Below, in pieces: positions 17,954-25,669 of a DNA stretch of 64,000 nt. A program made the position numbers and the translations under genes. Below the pieces are notes generated by a model. That model had not been told where the DNA came from, searched no databases, and saw only the letters and a program-made list of their open reading frames with translations. How positions within the stretch are numbered: the stretch's first letter is position 1; each line of letters opens with the position of its first letter. The DNA is from Labrys wisconsinensis (GTDB lineage Bacteria; Pseudomonadota; Alphaproteobacteria; Rhizobiales; Labraceae). The DNA lies in assembly GCF_030814995.1 (NCBI RefSeq), contig NZ_JAUSVX010000003.1:434001-498000 (forward strand). Direction: 5' to 3'.

Positions 17954-18586
17954 ATGTCACGACAACAAGAAACGATGACGCGGCGCCCGATCGCGGCGCG
18001 GTCGTCCGCCTGGGCGATCGCTCTCAGCGCGCGGCTGGCGCGATGGGGCGTGACGCCCAACAGCATTTCGGTGCTGTCCGTCCTGTTTGCCGCGATCGGC
18101 GCCTGGCTGATCGGCGCCGTCGATCACTGGCTCGGATGGCTCGTCGCCGCGGCCTGCGTGCAGCTTCGGCTGGTCTGCAACCTGCTCGACGGGATGGTGG
18201 CGATCGAGGGCGGCCGCAAGTCCAAGGTGGGTGCGATCTACAACGAGTTCCCCGACCGTATCGCCGACACGCTGTTCCTCGTGCCGCTCGGCTATGCCGC
18301 CGACGTACCGTGGCTCGGCTGGGCCGCGGCGCTGCTCGCCGCGCTCACGGCCTATGTCCGCGTGTTCGGCGGCGCGCTCGGCCAAGCCCAGGACTTCAGC
18401 GGCATCATGGCCAAGCAGAGGCGGATGGCGGCCCTGACCATCGGCCTTGTCGGGCAGGCCATCGCGTCGCTCGTCCCGGCCGGCCACTGGCCGCTCACGG
18501 TGACGGCCGCCATCATCGCCGTGGGATCGCTGGTGACCTGCGTCACCCGCACGGTGGCGATCGCGCAGGCCCTGGAGCGTTCATGA
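17954..18586 (+). CDS. YnbA-like CDP-alcohol phosphatidyltransferase
   Basis: Integral membrane enzyme of 210 residues that would join a CDP-linked lipid to an alcohol (or alcohol phosphate). The CDP-AP signature is altered in the same way as in E. coli YnbA, as I recall it: CNLLDGMVA at the first two acidic positions (Asn for the first Asp) and VGAIYNEFPDRIAD at the second pair (Asn where the third Asp is expected). About six hydrophobic helices follow. ATG 17954 has AGGGG five bases upstream; a TTG one codon earlier is less likely. Its stop overlaps the next gene (ATGA), linking it to a PlsC-like and a CdsA-like gene. The product lipid is unknown. Confidence 0.88.
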   Translation: MSRQQETMTRRPIAARSSAWAIALSARLARWGVTPNSISVLSVLFAAIGAWLIGAVDHWLGWLVAAACVQLRLVCNLLDGMVAIEGGRKSKVGAIYNEFPDRIADTLFLVPLGYAADVPWLGWAAALLAALTAYVRVFGGALGQAQDFSGIMAKQRRMAALTIGLVGQAIASLVPAGHWPLTVTAAIIAVGSLVTCVTRTVAIAQALERS

Positions 18587-19200
18587 CCGCTCTCGTCAGG
18601 CGCTTCCTGATCGTGCTGGTGCGTCTTCTCGTCGGTGCGCGCAGCGAGTGGCAGGGCTGCAAGCCCGACACCATCCGGCGCATCTATTTCGCCAACCACA
18701 GCAGCCATTTCGACACCATCGCCGTGATGGCGGCGCTGCCCTGGCCGGTACGCCGGCTCACCCATCCGGTGGCGGCGCGCGACTATTGGGGCAAGACCAA
18801 GCTCCGCCGCTTCATCGCCGAGACGGTCCTTCGCGCGGTGCTGATCGATCGCAAGCCCGAGCCGGGCAGCGAGCCGCTGGCGCCGATCGAGCGGCTGCTC
18901 GAGACCGGTCGGTCGATCCTGATCTTTCCCGAGGGGACACGCGCCGAAGGCGACGAGGTCGCGGAGTTCCGCAGCGGCCTCTTCCGGCTGGGGCAGCGGT
19001 TTCCCGACGTCGAGCTGGTGCCGGTCTATCTCGACAATCTGCAGCGCATCCTGCCCAAGGGGAGCATGCTGCCGGTGCCGATCACCTGCACCGCCCGGTT
19101 CGGGGCGTCCCTCCATGTCGAGGAGGGCGAGGACAAGGCGGCCTTCCTGCGGCGGGCTCGCGCCGCCGTGCTCGCGCTCCATGACGGGGTGGCCGCATGA
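18583..19200 (+). CDS. PlsC-like 1-acyl-glycerol-3-phosphate acyltransferase
   Basis: 205 residues. The acyltransferase block I NHSSHFD (NH-x4-D type catalytic motif) is at about 38-44 and the phosphate-binding block FPEGTRAEG near 117-125, so the catalytic machinery is intact. One hydrophobic N-terminal helix probably anchors it to the membrane. It sits between and overlaps (4 bases each side) a CDP-alcohol phosphotransferase and a CDP-diglyceride synthetase homologue, so it likely makes or remodels the phosphatidate precursor for them. Confidence 0.9.
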   Translation: MTALVRRFLIVLVRLLVGARSEWQGCKPDTIRRIYFANHSSHFDTIAVMAALPWPVRRLTHPVAARDYWGKTKLRRFIAETVLRAVLIDRKPEPGSEPLAPIERLLETGRSILIFPEGTRAEGDEVAEFRSGLFRLGQRFPDVELVPVYLDNLQRILPKGSMLPVPITCTARFGASLHVEEGEDKAAFLRRARAAVLALHDGVAA

Positions 19201-20126
19201 ACGAGACCTTGCTCATCGTGCTCGGCGGCATCGTCGCGCTGCTGACGCTGGCCTCGCTCGTCGGCCATATGCTGGAGCGCCGCGCCGCCAAGCCGGAATC
19301 GGTCGCGACCGTGCGTAACCTCAACGCCCGCATCCGCTCGTGGTGGGTGATGGTCGTGGTGGTCGGCGGCGCCATCGCGCTCGGGCGCACGACGACCATC
19401 GTGCTGTTCGCCATCCTGTCCTTCATCGCGCTGCGCGAATTCTGGACCCTGACGCCGTCGCGACGCGGCGATCACCACGCGCTGTTCCTGTCGTTCTTCG
19501 TGGTGCTGCCGGTGCATTACGTCCTGCTCGGCATCGACTGGTACGGCATGTTCGTCATCTTCATCCCGGTCTACGCCTTCCTGATGCTGCCGGCCGTGGC
19601 GACGCTGACCGGCGACACCAAGGAGTTCCTGGCGCGCAGCGCCAAGGTGCAGTGGGGCCTGATGCTGACGGTCTATTCGATCAGCCATGCGCCGGCGCTG
19701 CTGATGCTCGACACCGGCAGGCCCAGCGCTCTGCTGGTCGTCTATCTCGTGATCGTGGTGCAGCTCAGCGACGTGTTCCAGTATGTCTGGGGCAAGCTGA
19801 TCGGCAAGCATCGCTTCTCGCCGAACATCAGCCCGTCGAAGACCGTCGAGGGGCTGGTGGGCGGCGGCCTGTCGGCGATCCTGGTCGGCACGCTGCTCTA
19901 CCGGCTGACGCCGTTCTCGCCGCTGCAGGCGGCCGCGGTGAGCGCGGTCATCGTGATCGCCGGATTCTTCGGCGGCTTCGTGCTGTCGGCGATCAAGCGC
20001 GACCTGAAGGCGAAGGATTGGGGCACTCTCATCGAGGGGCATGGCGGGGTCCTCGACCGCGTCGACTCGCTCACCTTCGCGGCGCCGCTGTTCTTCCACG
20101 TCACGCGCTACTGGTTTACGACCTGA
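19197..20126 (+). CDS. Phosphatidate cytidylyltransferase (CdsA/YnbB-like)
   Basis: Converts phosphatidate plus CTP to CDP-diacylglycerol. 309 residues, about eight membrane helices. The C-terminal signature SAIKRDLKAKDWGTLIEGHGG is the CdsA family pattern (S-x-x-KR-x4-KD-x-G-x3-x-GHGG), followed by DRVDSL. SPSKTVEGLVGG in the preceding loop is also conserved. The start overlaps the acyltransferase stop (ATGA). The gene order CDP-alcohol transferase / acyltransferase / cytidylyltransferase parallels the E. coli ynbAB region, suggesting a dedicated second phospholipid pathway rather than the housekeeping cdsA. Confidence 0.92.
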   Translation: MNETLLIVLGGIVALLTLASLVGHMLERRAAKPESVATVRNLNARIRSWWVMVVVVGGAIALGRTTTIVLFAILSFIALREFWTLTPSRRGDHHALFLSFFVVLPVHYVLLGIDWYGMFVIFIPVYAFLMLPAVATLTGDTKEFLARSAKVQWGLMLTVYSISHAPALLMLDTGRPSALLVVYLVIVVQLSDVFQYVWGKLIGKHRFSPNISPSKTVEGLVGGGLSAILVGTLLYRLTPFSPLQAAAVSAVIVIAGFFGGFVLSAIKRDLKAKDWGTLIEGHGGVLDRVDSLTFAAPLFFHVTRYWFTT

Positions 20127-20160
20127 GCCATCGCGTTCGCGCCGCACCGACAAGGGGACA

Positions 20161-20301
20161 ATGGCGATGCGCTGGGGCAAAGGGTTGATCCTCGCCGCGG
20201 TTCTTGCTGCCCTGTGCGCTCCTCCGGCGCGCGATGCGGCCGAGGCCCGGAAGCATCGTACGATCCGCGTCGCCTATCTCAGGCCGACGAATCCGCCCGG
20301 C
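20161..20301 (+). pseudogene. 5' fragment of an exported-protein gene, truncated
   Basis: A good ribosome site (AAGGGGA) precedes ATG 20161. The frame encodes MAMRWGKGLILAAVLAALCA, a clear signal peptide, then RKHRTIRVAYLRPTNPPG, which resembles the beginning of DUF4344-type secreted putative metallopeptidases (weak, from memory). At about 20301 coherent sequence ends exactly where the convergent PIN-toxin gene ends; beyond that the frame is only the antisense of the toxin. Thus the gene was cut when the TA pair arrived. It is 34 bp downstream of the cdsA-like gene and may have belonged to that operon. Confidence 0.65.
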
Positions 20302-20862
20302 TCATGTCGGGCGATAGAACAGCGCCCGCCCGGTCGGGACGAGCTGAAGCAGCACATCGTAGTCGCCGATATTCGCGGTCAGCACCACGAGGCCGAGCCT
20401 CTGGGCCTGCAGGAACAGCACGCAATCTTGCAGCGCGCGCAGCTTGCCGTCCTTCGCATAGCCCTGGAGGCGGCAGAGGATCCCGGACAGCAGCGCCGCT
20501 CTTCCGAGGATTTCCATGTCGGGCGCGAAGATCCGATGCGGCGGCATCGCCTTGACCTGCCTGCCGATCTCGGCAACGACGGCAGCGGTTCGCGCGTCGG
20601 ACGGGTCGAGCACGCCGACCGTGTGCATCAGCTCCTGGATCGCGACGGTGGAATGGTTGACCTGACGCCGGGCGATCAGATCGTCCAGCACGCGCGGCGA
20701 GCGCCCCTGCATCTGGTCGATATAGACGCAGGTGTCGAGCAGGAGCCCCTGCCCGCCAAGCCGGCTCTCCCTGACGAACGGCAGCTTATCGTCGTCGCGC
20801 CGCGCCAGCGTCCGCTGCGGATCGAACCGCGCCCAGCGCCGCGCCGCGTCGAAATCGAGCAC
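20302..20862 (-). CDS. PIN-domain toxin of a type II TA pair
   Basis: 186 residues, longer than typical VapC because of a ~38-residue N-terminal extension. PIN residues: D43 in LLLDTCVYID, E77 in IQELMHT, D146 in LRALQDCVLF and N164/D167 in TANIGDYD. The GTG start at 20862 lies directly after the antitoxin stop at 20864. Likely an RNase inhibited by the upstream-encoded protein. The 3' end abuts the truncated exported-protein gene. Confidence 0.82.
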   Translation of the reverse strand: MLDFDAARRWARFDPQRTLARRDDDKLPFVRESRLGGQGLLLDTCVYIDQMQGRSPRVLDDLIARRQVNHSTVAIQELMHTVGVLDPSDARTAAVVAEIGRQVKAMPPHRIFAPDMEILGRAALLSGILCRLQGYAKDGKLRALQDCVLFLQAQRLGLVVLTANIGDYDVLLQLVPTGRALFYRPT

Positions 20863-20863
20863 G

Positions 20864-21220
20864 TCAGAAGCCCAGCTTCAGCTCCGGGTCGACCTTGCCC
20901 CGCGCCTCCCTGAACATTTCGGCGAAATTGTCATCGAGCGCGATCGTCGCCAGGGCAAATTCGATCAGGTCCGTGTCCGCCTCGATGCCCGTCTGCCGCT
21001 TGGCCTGCCTCACCAGAGCCGGGCTTACCCTGCCGCCGATGCGGCCGCTCTTCTCGCCGAGGAGGCCCGACCGTTCCGCCGCCTGCATCACGGCCTCGAA
21101 GCGCGCCCTGCCAATGGCGGACCGGCCTGTTGCGTCATCGCGCCGAATGGCCCCAGCGCCGCCTTCGGAAGGGCTGTCGGCCCCTCGGGCCGATGGCTTG
21201 CTCGTCGATGCTTTCGTCAT
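20864..21220 (-). CDS. Antitoxin partner of the PIN toxin
   Basis: 118 residues. The N-terminal ~45 are polar and disordered; the rest (GRIGGRVSPALVRQAKRQTGIEADTDLIEFALATIAL) looks like a small helical or RHH-type DNA-binding unit, followed by a C-terminal tail (REARGKVDPELKLGF) that would thread into the toxin. The ATG at 21220 was chosen over an upstream-extended frame because the extension runs into the neighbouring DUF1989 gene. The adjacency to the toxin and a two-copy repeat upstream support the assignment. Confidence 0.75.
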   Translation of the reverse strand: MTKASTSKPSARGADSPSEGGAGAIRRDDATGRSAIGRARFEAVMQAAERSGLLGEKSGRIGGRVSPALVRQAKRQTGIEADTDLIEFALATIALDDNFAEMFREARGKVDPELKLGF

Positions 21221-21230
21221 GGCGCCCAAT

Positions 21231-21257
21231 GTTGAACAAAATCCAGTTTCGTTGAAC
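21231..21257 (-). promoter_or_regulatory. Direct repeats upstream of the TA pair, candidate operator
   Basis: GTTGAAC occurs at 21231-21237 and 21251-21257, exactly 20 bases apart (two helical turns), 11 bp before the antitoxin ATG at 21220. The spacing suits binding on one DNA face by an antitoxin multimer. It lies in the 40-bp gap after the last DUF1989 gene, so the TA pair may have its own promoter. Confidence 0.45.
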
Positions 21258-21260
21258 GTA

Positions 21261-21950
21261 TCACTCGAACGCGCCAGCTTCAAGGAACCCGCCCCGACCC
21301 GGCACCCACGCCCTGGACACGGGGACATCCGGGAACGCCTCGTCCAGAATCTCGACATGCACGTCGCGCGGCACGTTCGCCTCCCCGCCCTGGATCGGCA
21401 CGATGTCCTGCGGGCAGGCGGAGAAGGCGACGATCGCATCCATCTCGGCGCGCAGGCTGATGCTGTCGCCCGGCCGGCACGGCGTCGGCCCGGTGAGGAG
21501 GCTGCGGCCGTCGGGCTGGACGGCGATGTTCATGAAGATATTGAACGAGGCCAGGATCGATACCGGCGCCGTGAGGCCGATGCCGGCGAGCGCCTCGTGC
21601 ATGTTGTCGAGGCAGTTGCGATGATAGCCGGTGACGCCGAGCAGCCTGTAGCGGTGGCAGTCGCAGGCGGCCATGAAGCCGTCATGGATGCCGGGGGACG
21701 TGTCCGCGACGATGGTCAGGATCGGCCGGCGCCGGGTCGTCACCAGGCTGTCGCCGACCACCGGGTTGAGGCGCTGGCTCCAGACGCGGCTCGCCTCCAT
21801 CGACATGTGCTCGGTGAGATCGCCGGCGTTCCAGGCCCAGCAATCCACCACCTGGGTGCCATGGGTGTTGACGAGGCGCACGATCTGGCCCGCGGCCAGC
21901 CGGAAGGCCCGGCCGTGGCCGGCGGGAACGGTCGCGAGCGGGGCGGTCAC
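21261..21950 (-). CDS. DUF1989 (urea-carboxylase-associated) protein, paralogue A
   Basis: Family of the UAAP proteins; characterised members (CgdA/CgdB) form a carboxyguanidine deiminase that turns carboxyguanidine into allophanate. 229 residues with the complete set of family motifs: NTHGTQVVDCWAWN (29-41), RRRPILTIVADTSPGIHDG (73-91), CDCHRY (96-101), GYHRNC (108-113) and ACPQD (178-182). C96, C98, H99, H110, C113 and C179 are candidate metal or nucleophile residues. It closely resembles paralogue D. GTG start overlaps the stop of paralogue B (GTGA). Last gene of the operon. Confidence 0.85.
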   Translation of the reverse strand: MTAPLATVPAGHGRAFRLAAGQIVRLVNTHGTQVVDCWAWNAGDLTEHMSMEASRVWSQRLNPVVGDSLVTTRRRPILTIVADTSPGIHDGFMAACDCHRYRLLGVTGYHRNCLDNMHEALAGIGLTAPVSILASFNIFMNIAVQPDGRSLLTGPTPCRPGDSISLRAEMDAIVAFSACPQDIVPIQGGEANVPRDVHVEILDEAFPDVPVSRAWVPGRGGFLEAGAFE

Positions 21951-22612
21951 GGGCGTGCTCCATCAGCGGGGATCGATCGGCCGTCTTCGAGCCGGTTGTG
22001 GACGCGGACGCGCAGCACCCCGCGCCCACGGGCGATGCCGAGGTCGCTGGCGCCGGCGGCGACGAGAATGCGGCAATCGATCAGCACCCGGCAGGTCACC
22101 GCGCGGCCCGGGGCCGGCGCGGCGAGCCGGGGCACCAGCCGGCCGGACGGCTCCACCGCCACGTCGAGGAAGAGGTTCACGGGGTCGGGCAGCTTGGGGA
22201 CCGCGAGGCCGTGGCGCGCCAGCGCCGCCGCGGCGATGTCGCGCGGGTCCTCCTCGGCGAGGCCGGCGGCGGCCAGGCCCTCCCGGCTCGCCGCCGGCAG
22301 CAGCAGGTCGTGGCAGGCCCCGCCGTCGCGGCCGAGCACCATGATCGGCCGGCGCCGGTTGGTGACGAGCCGCATGCCGAGCGTCAGCCGGTAGGAATTG
22401 CTGAAGACGCGGGTGTGGTGGGGCGACAGGAACTCGCGCGCATCGGTTCTGGTAAAGGCGAAGAGCTGCGCCGCCCGGTCGCCTCCGACGTCCTCGATCG
22501 TCAAGAGCTGGCCGGCCGCGGCTTCGACCAGGGCCGCGGCACCATGGCCGATCTCGCAGGCGGCCTCCGCGGGATCGGGCCCGGCGGCCGGGATCGTCAT
22601 CAGGAACGGCAC
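21947..22612 (-). CDS. DUF1989 protein, divergent paralogue B lacking the Cys/His motifs
   Basis: 221 residues. It keeps the family scaffold (FAFTRTDAREFLSPHHTRVF, TNRRRPIMVLGRDGGACHD, PVNLFLDVAVEPSG) but the C-x-C-H, H-x-N-C and CPQD segments are gone: the last is replaced by AGASDLG near 193. It may therefore be a non-catalytic partner subunit, as found in other heteromeric enzymes. GTG 22612 is the start because GGAGGTGAC lies just upstream. Coupled to paralogue C (4-bp gap) and A (4-bp overlap). Confidence 0.8.
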   Translation of the reverse strand: MPFLMTIPAAGPDPAEAACEIGHGAAALVEAAAGQLLTIEDVGGDRAAQLFAFTRTDAREFLSPHHTRVFSNSYRLTLGMRLVTNRRRPIMVLGRDGGACHDLLLPAASREGLAAAGLAEEDPRDIAAAALARHGLAVPKLPDPVNLFLDVAVEPSGRLVPRLAAPAPGRAVTCRVLIDCRILVAAGASDLGIARGRGVLRVRVHNRLEDGRSIPADGARP

Positions 22613-22616
22613 GGCG

Positions 22617-23279
22617 TCACCTCCCCGCCCATTGCGGTGCCGCGTCGGAGACGACGACGCGCATGTCGGTCACTTCGAGCCCGTTGCCGGGAATGATGTC
22701 CTGCGGACAGGGCGAGAGGGCACAGACGACGTCCATCAACGCCCGGAGCACGAGATGGTCGCCCGGACGGCTGACCGGGTCCGTCACCATCATCCGTCCG
22801 TCCGGCGTCACCGGCCCGTTCTGGAAGAAGTTGAAGGGCTCTGGCACGTCGAGCACATCGATGCCGTGGGGGGCGAGCGCCTCGAACAGGTTCTCCAGGC
22901 AGTTGCGATGGCCGGGCACGCCGAAATCGACGGCATAGCGGGTGGGATCGCAGGCCGGCACGTTGGAATCATGGATGCCGACCGTGTCGGCGACGACCTC
23001 GAACATCGGCCGGTCCCGGGAGGACCAGAGGCAGTCGCCGATCGCAAAGAACAGCGACATGTTGCGGCGCCGGGTGTGGATCGGCGACAGGACCTCGGCG
23101 AGGTCGTCGCGGTTCAGCGCCACGAAGTCGCCGGCCTGCCGGCCGAAGAGATCGATCAGCGTCAGATATTGCCCGGCCGAGGCTGCGAAGCCGTGGCCGA
23201 AGCCGCCCGGCACGGTCTCGTCGCGGGCGACCGCGGCGAAGGACGGCAGCGGGCAGGCGCAGCGCGAGAGGCGGCTCAT
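22617..23279 (-). CDS. DUF1989 protein, paralogue C
   Basis: 220 residues. Motifs: FGRQAGDFVALN (45-56), LSPIHTRRRN (64-73), VADTVGIHDS (97-105), ACDPTRY (C110; the second Cys and His of C-x-C-H are absent), GHRNC (H124, C127), SPCPQD (C191, D194). The LSPIHTRRRN segment sets it in a different subgroup from paralogues A and D, which have MSME..SR, as expected for the two subunit types of a CgdAB-like heteromer. The ATG overlaps the stop of paralogue D (ATGA). Confidence 0.84.
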   Translation of the reverse strand: MSRLSRCACPLPSFAAVARDETVPGGFGHGFAASAGQYLTLIDLFGRQAGDFVALNRDDLAEVLSPIHTRRRNMSLFFAIGDCLWSSRDRPMFEVVADTVGIHDSNVPACDPTRYAVDFGVPGHRNCLENLFEALAPHGIDVLDVPEPFNFFQNGPVTPDGRMMVTDPVSRPGDHLVLRALMDVVCALSPCPQDIIPGNGLEVTDMRVVVSDAAPQWAGR

Positions 23280-23881
23280 CCCAGCACCGCGAAATGCGCC
23301 TCGGTCGGCGGATGGCCGAGGCCGTTGATCGGCAGGATGTCCTGCGGGCAGGCGGAGAAGGCGATGACGAGGTCCATCTCGGCCTTCAGGGCGACATAGC
23401 TGCCGGGCGTCGACACCGGCGCCTCGAAGGAGATGGTCCGGTCGGGCTTGACCGGTATGTTCATGAACAGGTTCAGCGGGCTCGGCACCTCCGGCGCTGC
23501 CAGGCCGATCTCCTTCATCCCGGCATGGAGGTTGTCGGTGCAATTGTCGTGATAGCCCTCGACGCCGAGGAACTTGTAGCGGTGGCAGTCGCAGGCGGCG
23601 ACGATGGTGTCGTGGATACCGCCCGACGTATCCTCGACGAAGGTGAGGATCGGCCGGCGCCTGTTGGTCAGCATGGTGTCGCCGACCACCGGGATGATCT
23701 TCAGGATGTGAGCGCGGCTGTGCTCCATCGACATGAATTCGGTGAGATCGTCGGCGTTGAAGGCCCAGGTGTCGACCACCTGGTCGCCATGGGTGTTGAT
23801 CACCTTGACGATCTGGCCCTTGCGCACGCGGTGCGCCTTGCCGCGGCGGGCCGGAATCGTCAGCAGCGCCTCGTCGGTCAT
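23276..23881 (-). CDS. DUF1989 (urea-carboxylase-associated) protein, paralogue D
   Basis: 201 residues with all motifs: NTHGDQVVDTWAFN, FMSMEHSR, RRRPILTFVEDTSGGIHD, CDCHRY (C97, C99, H100), GYHDNC (H111, C114) and SACPQD (C178, D181). Start ATG 23881 is chosen because GGAG lies 7 bases upstream; two ATGs 6 and 21 bases earlier are also in frame. It follows the ureohydrolase gene by 20 bp and is coupled to paralogue C. Likely the same subunit type as paralogue A, so the operon may encode two isoenzymes. Confidence 0.85.
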   Translation of the reverse strand: MTDEALLTIPARRGKAHRVRKGQIVKVINTHGDQVVDTWAFNADDLTEFMSMEHSRAHILKIIPVVGDTMLTNRRRPILTFVEDTSGGIHDTIVAACDCHRYKFLGVEGYHDNCTDNLHAGMKEIGLAAPEVPSPLNLFMNIPVKPDRTISFEAPVSTPGSYVALKAEMDLVIAFSACPQDILPINGLGHPPTEAHFAVLG

Positions 23882-23901
23882 GCTCATGCTCCTCGAACTC
23901 A

Positions 23902-24855
23902 TCAGGCTTGGACGGGATGGGCGTCGCGCCAGCGCGGCTGGGCGCAGATCTCGGCGAGGAAGCCGATCACCAGGGTGGCGCCGAGATAGGCGGTGGCCCC
24001 GGTGCCGACGTCCAGCGGCGGGTTGACCTCGACGAGGTCGAAGCCGACGACCTCGCAGCGCGCGGCAACCGTCGCCAGGGCGTCGCGCAGCTCGGGATAG
24101 GTCATGCCGTCGGGCTCGCCCGAGACGCAGCCGGGCACCAGCGACATGTCGAGCGCGTCGATGTCGATCGAGACATAGACCGGTGCGCCTTCCGGCAGCA
24201 GGGCGGCGATGCCGGCCGGCCCGAGCGCCCGCACCTCCGGCATCGGCACCACGCGGTTGCCCCGGGCCTCGATATCCCTGTGCTGCTTGCGCTGGGAGCG
24301 CAGCGAGCGGATGCCGACCTGGGTCAGGCTCAGCGCGGTGTCGAGGCCGGCCATGTGGCGGAAGGCATGGCCGTTGGTGAAGCGCATGCCGTCCTCTTCC
24401 TCGGCATAGTCCATATGCGCATCAAAATGCAGGATGTGCACCGGCCGCTCGAAGGCGCGGAAGATGGGATAGGCGATGGAATGGTCGCCGCCGAGGCCGA
24501 CCGGCAGCGCGCCCCTGGCAAGGATGCCCTTCACCGTGGCGGTGATGTTGGCGAAGCTCTTCTCGACATGGGTCGGCGCGATGTCGACGTCGCCGACATC
24601 GGCGATCATCCGTCCCGCAAGCTCGGGCTTCAGGAGTTCGCGCCGGGTGGCGGGGTCGTAGAGCCCGCCGGTGAAGCGCAGCGAGTGCTCGCGGATGGCG
24701 CGCGGGCCCATGCGGCTGCCGGGCAGGAAGGGCGAGCCCTCGTCGAAAGGCACGCCGTAGACCGCGATCGGCGCCGTCAGCTCCGCCAGGTCCTCGCAGA
24801 TCGGCGCACGCAGGAAGGAAGGGATGCCGACATAGGGGCGGTCGATGCGGGGCAT
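23902..24855 (-). CDS. Ureohydrolase of the agmatinase/arginase family (copy 1)
   Basis: Metal-dependent hydrolase that releases urea from a guanidino compound. All six metal ligands are present: H125 in GGDHS, D145, H147 and D149 in DAHMD, D231 and D233 in SIDIDALD. 317 residues. The family includes agmatinase, guanidinobutyrase, guanidinopropionase and the nickel enzyme guanidine hydrolase, and substrate cannot be told from these motifs. The substrate loop VPGCVSGEPDG departs from common agmatinases as I remember them. It lies between an amino-acid-type ABC transporter and four DUF1989 genes in one operon, so a guanidino substrate taken up by that transporter is inferred. Confidence 0.9.
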   Translation of the reverse strand: MPRIDRPYVGIPSFLRAPICEDLAELTAPIAVYGVPFDEGSPFLPGSRMGPRAIREHSLRFTGGLYDPATRRELLKPELAGRMIADVGDVDIAPTHVEKSFANITATVKGILARGALPVGLGGDHSIAYPIFRAFERPVHILHFDAHMDYAEEEDGMRFTNGHAFRHMAGLDTALSLTQVGIRSLRSQRKQHRDIEARGNRVVPMPEVRALGPAGIAALLPEGAPVYVSIDIDALDMSLVPGCVSGEPDGMTYPELRDALATVAARCEVVGFDLVEVNPPLDVGTGATAYLGATLVIGFLAEICAQPRWRDAHPVQA

Positions 24856-24889
24856 GGGCGAATCTTCCGGGAGGGATGATGGTGCCGCC

Positions 24890-25669
24890 TCAGGCGCGGC
24901 CGGGGCGGACGAGGTCGAGGAAGGCGGCGAGGCGCGGATCGGCCGGGGTGCTCAGCACCGTCTTTGCCGGCCCGTCCTCGAGGATGCGTCCGCCGTCCAT
25001 GAAGGCGACGCGATCCGCGACATGGGCGGCGAAACCGATCTCATGGGTGACGACGATCATGGTCATGCCGGTCGCGGCGAGGTCGCGCAGCAGGGCCAGC
25101 ACTTCGCCGACGCGTTCGGGATCGAGCGCCGAGGTCGGCTCGTCGAACAGCATCAGGGCCGGGTCCATGGCCAGGGCGCGGGCGATGGCGGCGCGCTGCT
25201 TCTGGCCGCCGGAGAGGGCATAGGGAAAGCGGTCGACCAGCGCGCCGAGCCCGAGATCGGCAAGGAGCGTCCGCGCCCGCGCCGTCGCCGCCTCGCGGCT
25301 GCGGCGCAGCACGACGACCTGGGCGCGCACGACGTTCTCCAGCACGGAGAGGTGCGGCCAGAGGTTGAACTGCTGGAACACCATGCCGATACGCGGGCGC
25401 ATGGCGTCGATGGCGCGCCCGCTCTGCCGCCGGATGGTGGCCCCGACCTGCTCGCGGCCGAAGGGACGGCCGTCGATGCGGATCAGGCCGTCGTCGGGCG
25501 GCTCCAGCCAGGTGAGGCAGCGCAGCAAGGTGCTCTTGCCGCAGCCGCTCGGCCCGAGCAGCGCCACGACCTCGCCTTTGGCGACGTCGAGATAGATGTC
25601 GTCGAGGACGCGCGTGCCGCGAAACGCCTTGCGCAGTCCGGAGACGGAGAGCAGCGGGGCGGGCTTCAT
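24890..25669 (-). CDS. Polar amino-acid-type ABC transporter ATP-binding protein
   Basis: 259 residues. Walker A GPSGCGKST (about 39-47), Q-loop VFQQFNLWPHLSV, signature LSGGQKQR, Walker B ALMLFDEPTSALD, and the switch His in VVTHE. FNLWPH and the order of motifs are typical of the GlnQ/HisP family. The ATG at 25669 overlaps the permease stop (ATGA). Works with permeases at 25666 and 26392 and the binding protein at 27080 to import the operon's substrate. Confidence 0.93.
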   Translation of the reverse strand: MKPAPLLSVSGLRKAFRGTRVLDDIYLDVAKGEVVALLGPSGCGKSTLLRCLTWLEPPDDGLIRIDGRPFGREQVGATIRRQSGRAIDAMRPRIGMVFQQFNLWPHLSVLENVVRAQVVVLRRSREAATARARTLLADLGLGALVDRFPYALSGGQKQRAAIARALAMDPALMLFDEPTSALDPERVGEVLALLRDLAATGMTMIVVTHEIGFAAHVADRVAFMDGGRILEDGPAKTVLSTPADPRLAAFLDLVRPGRA

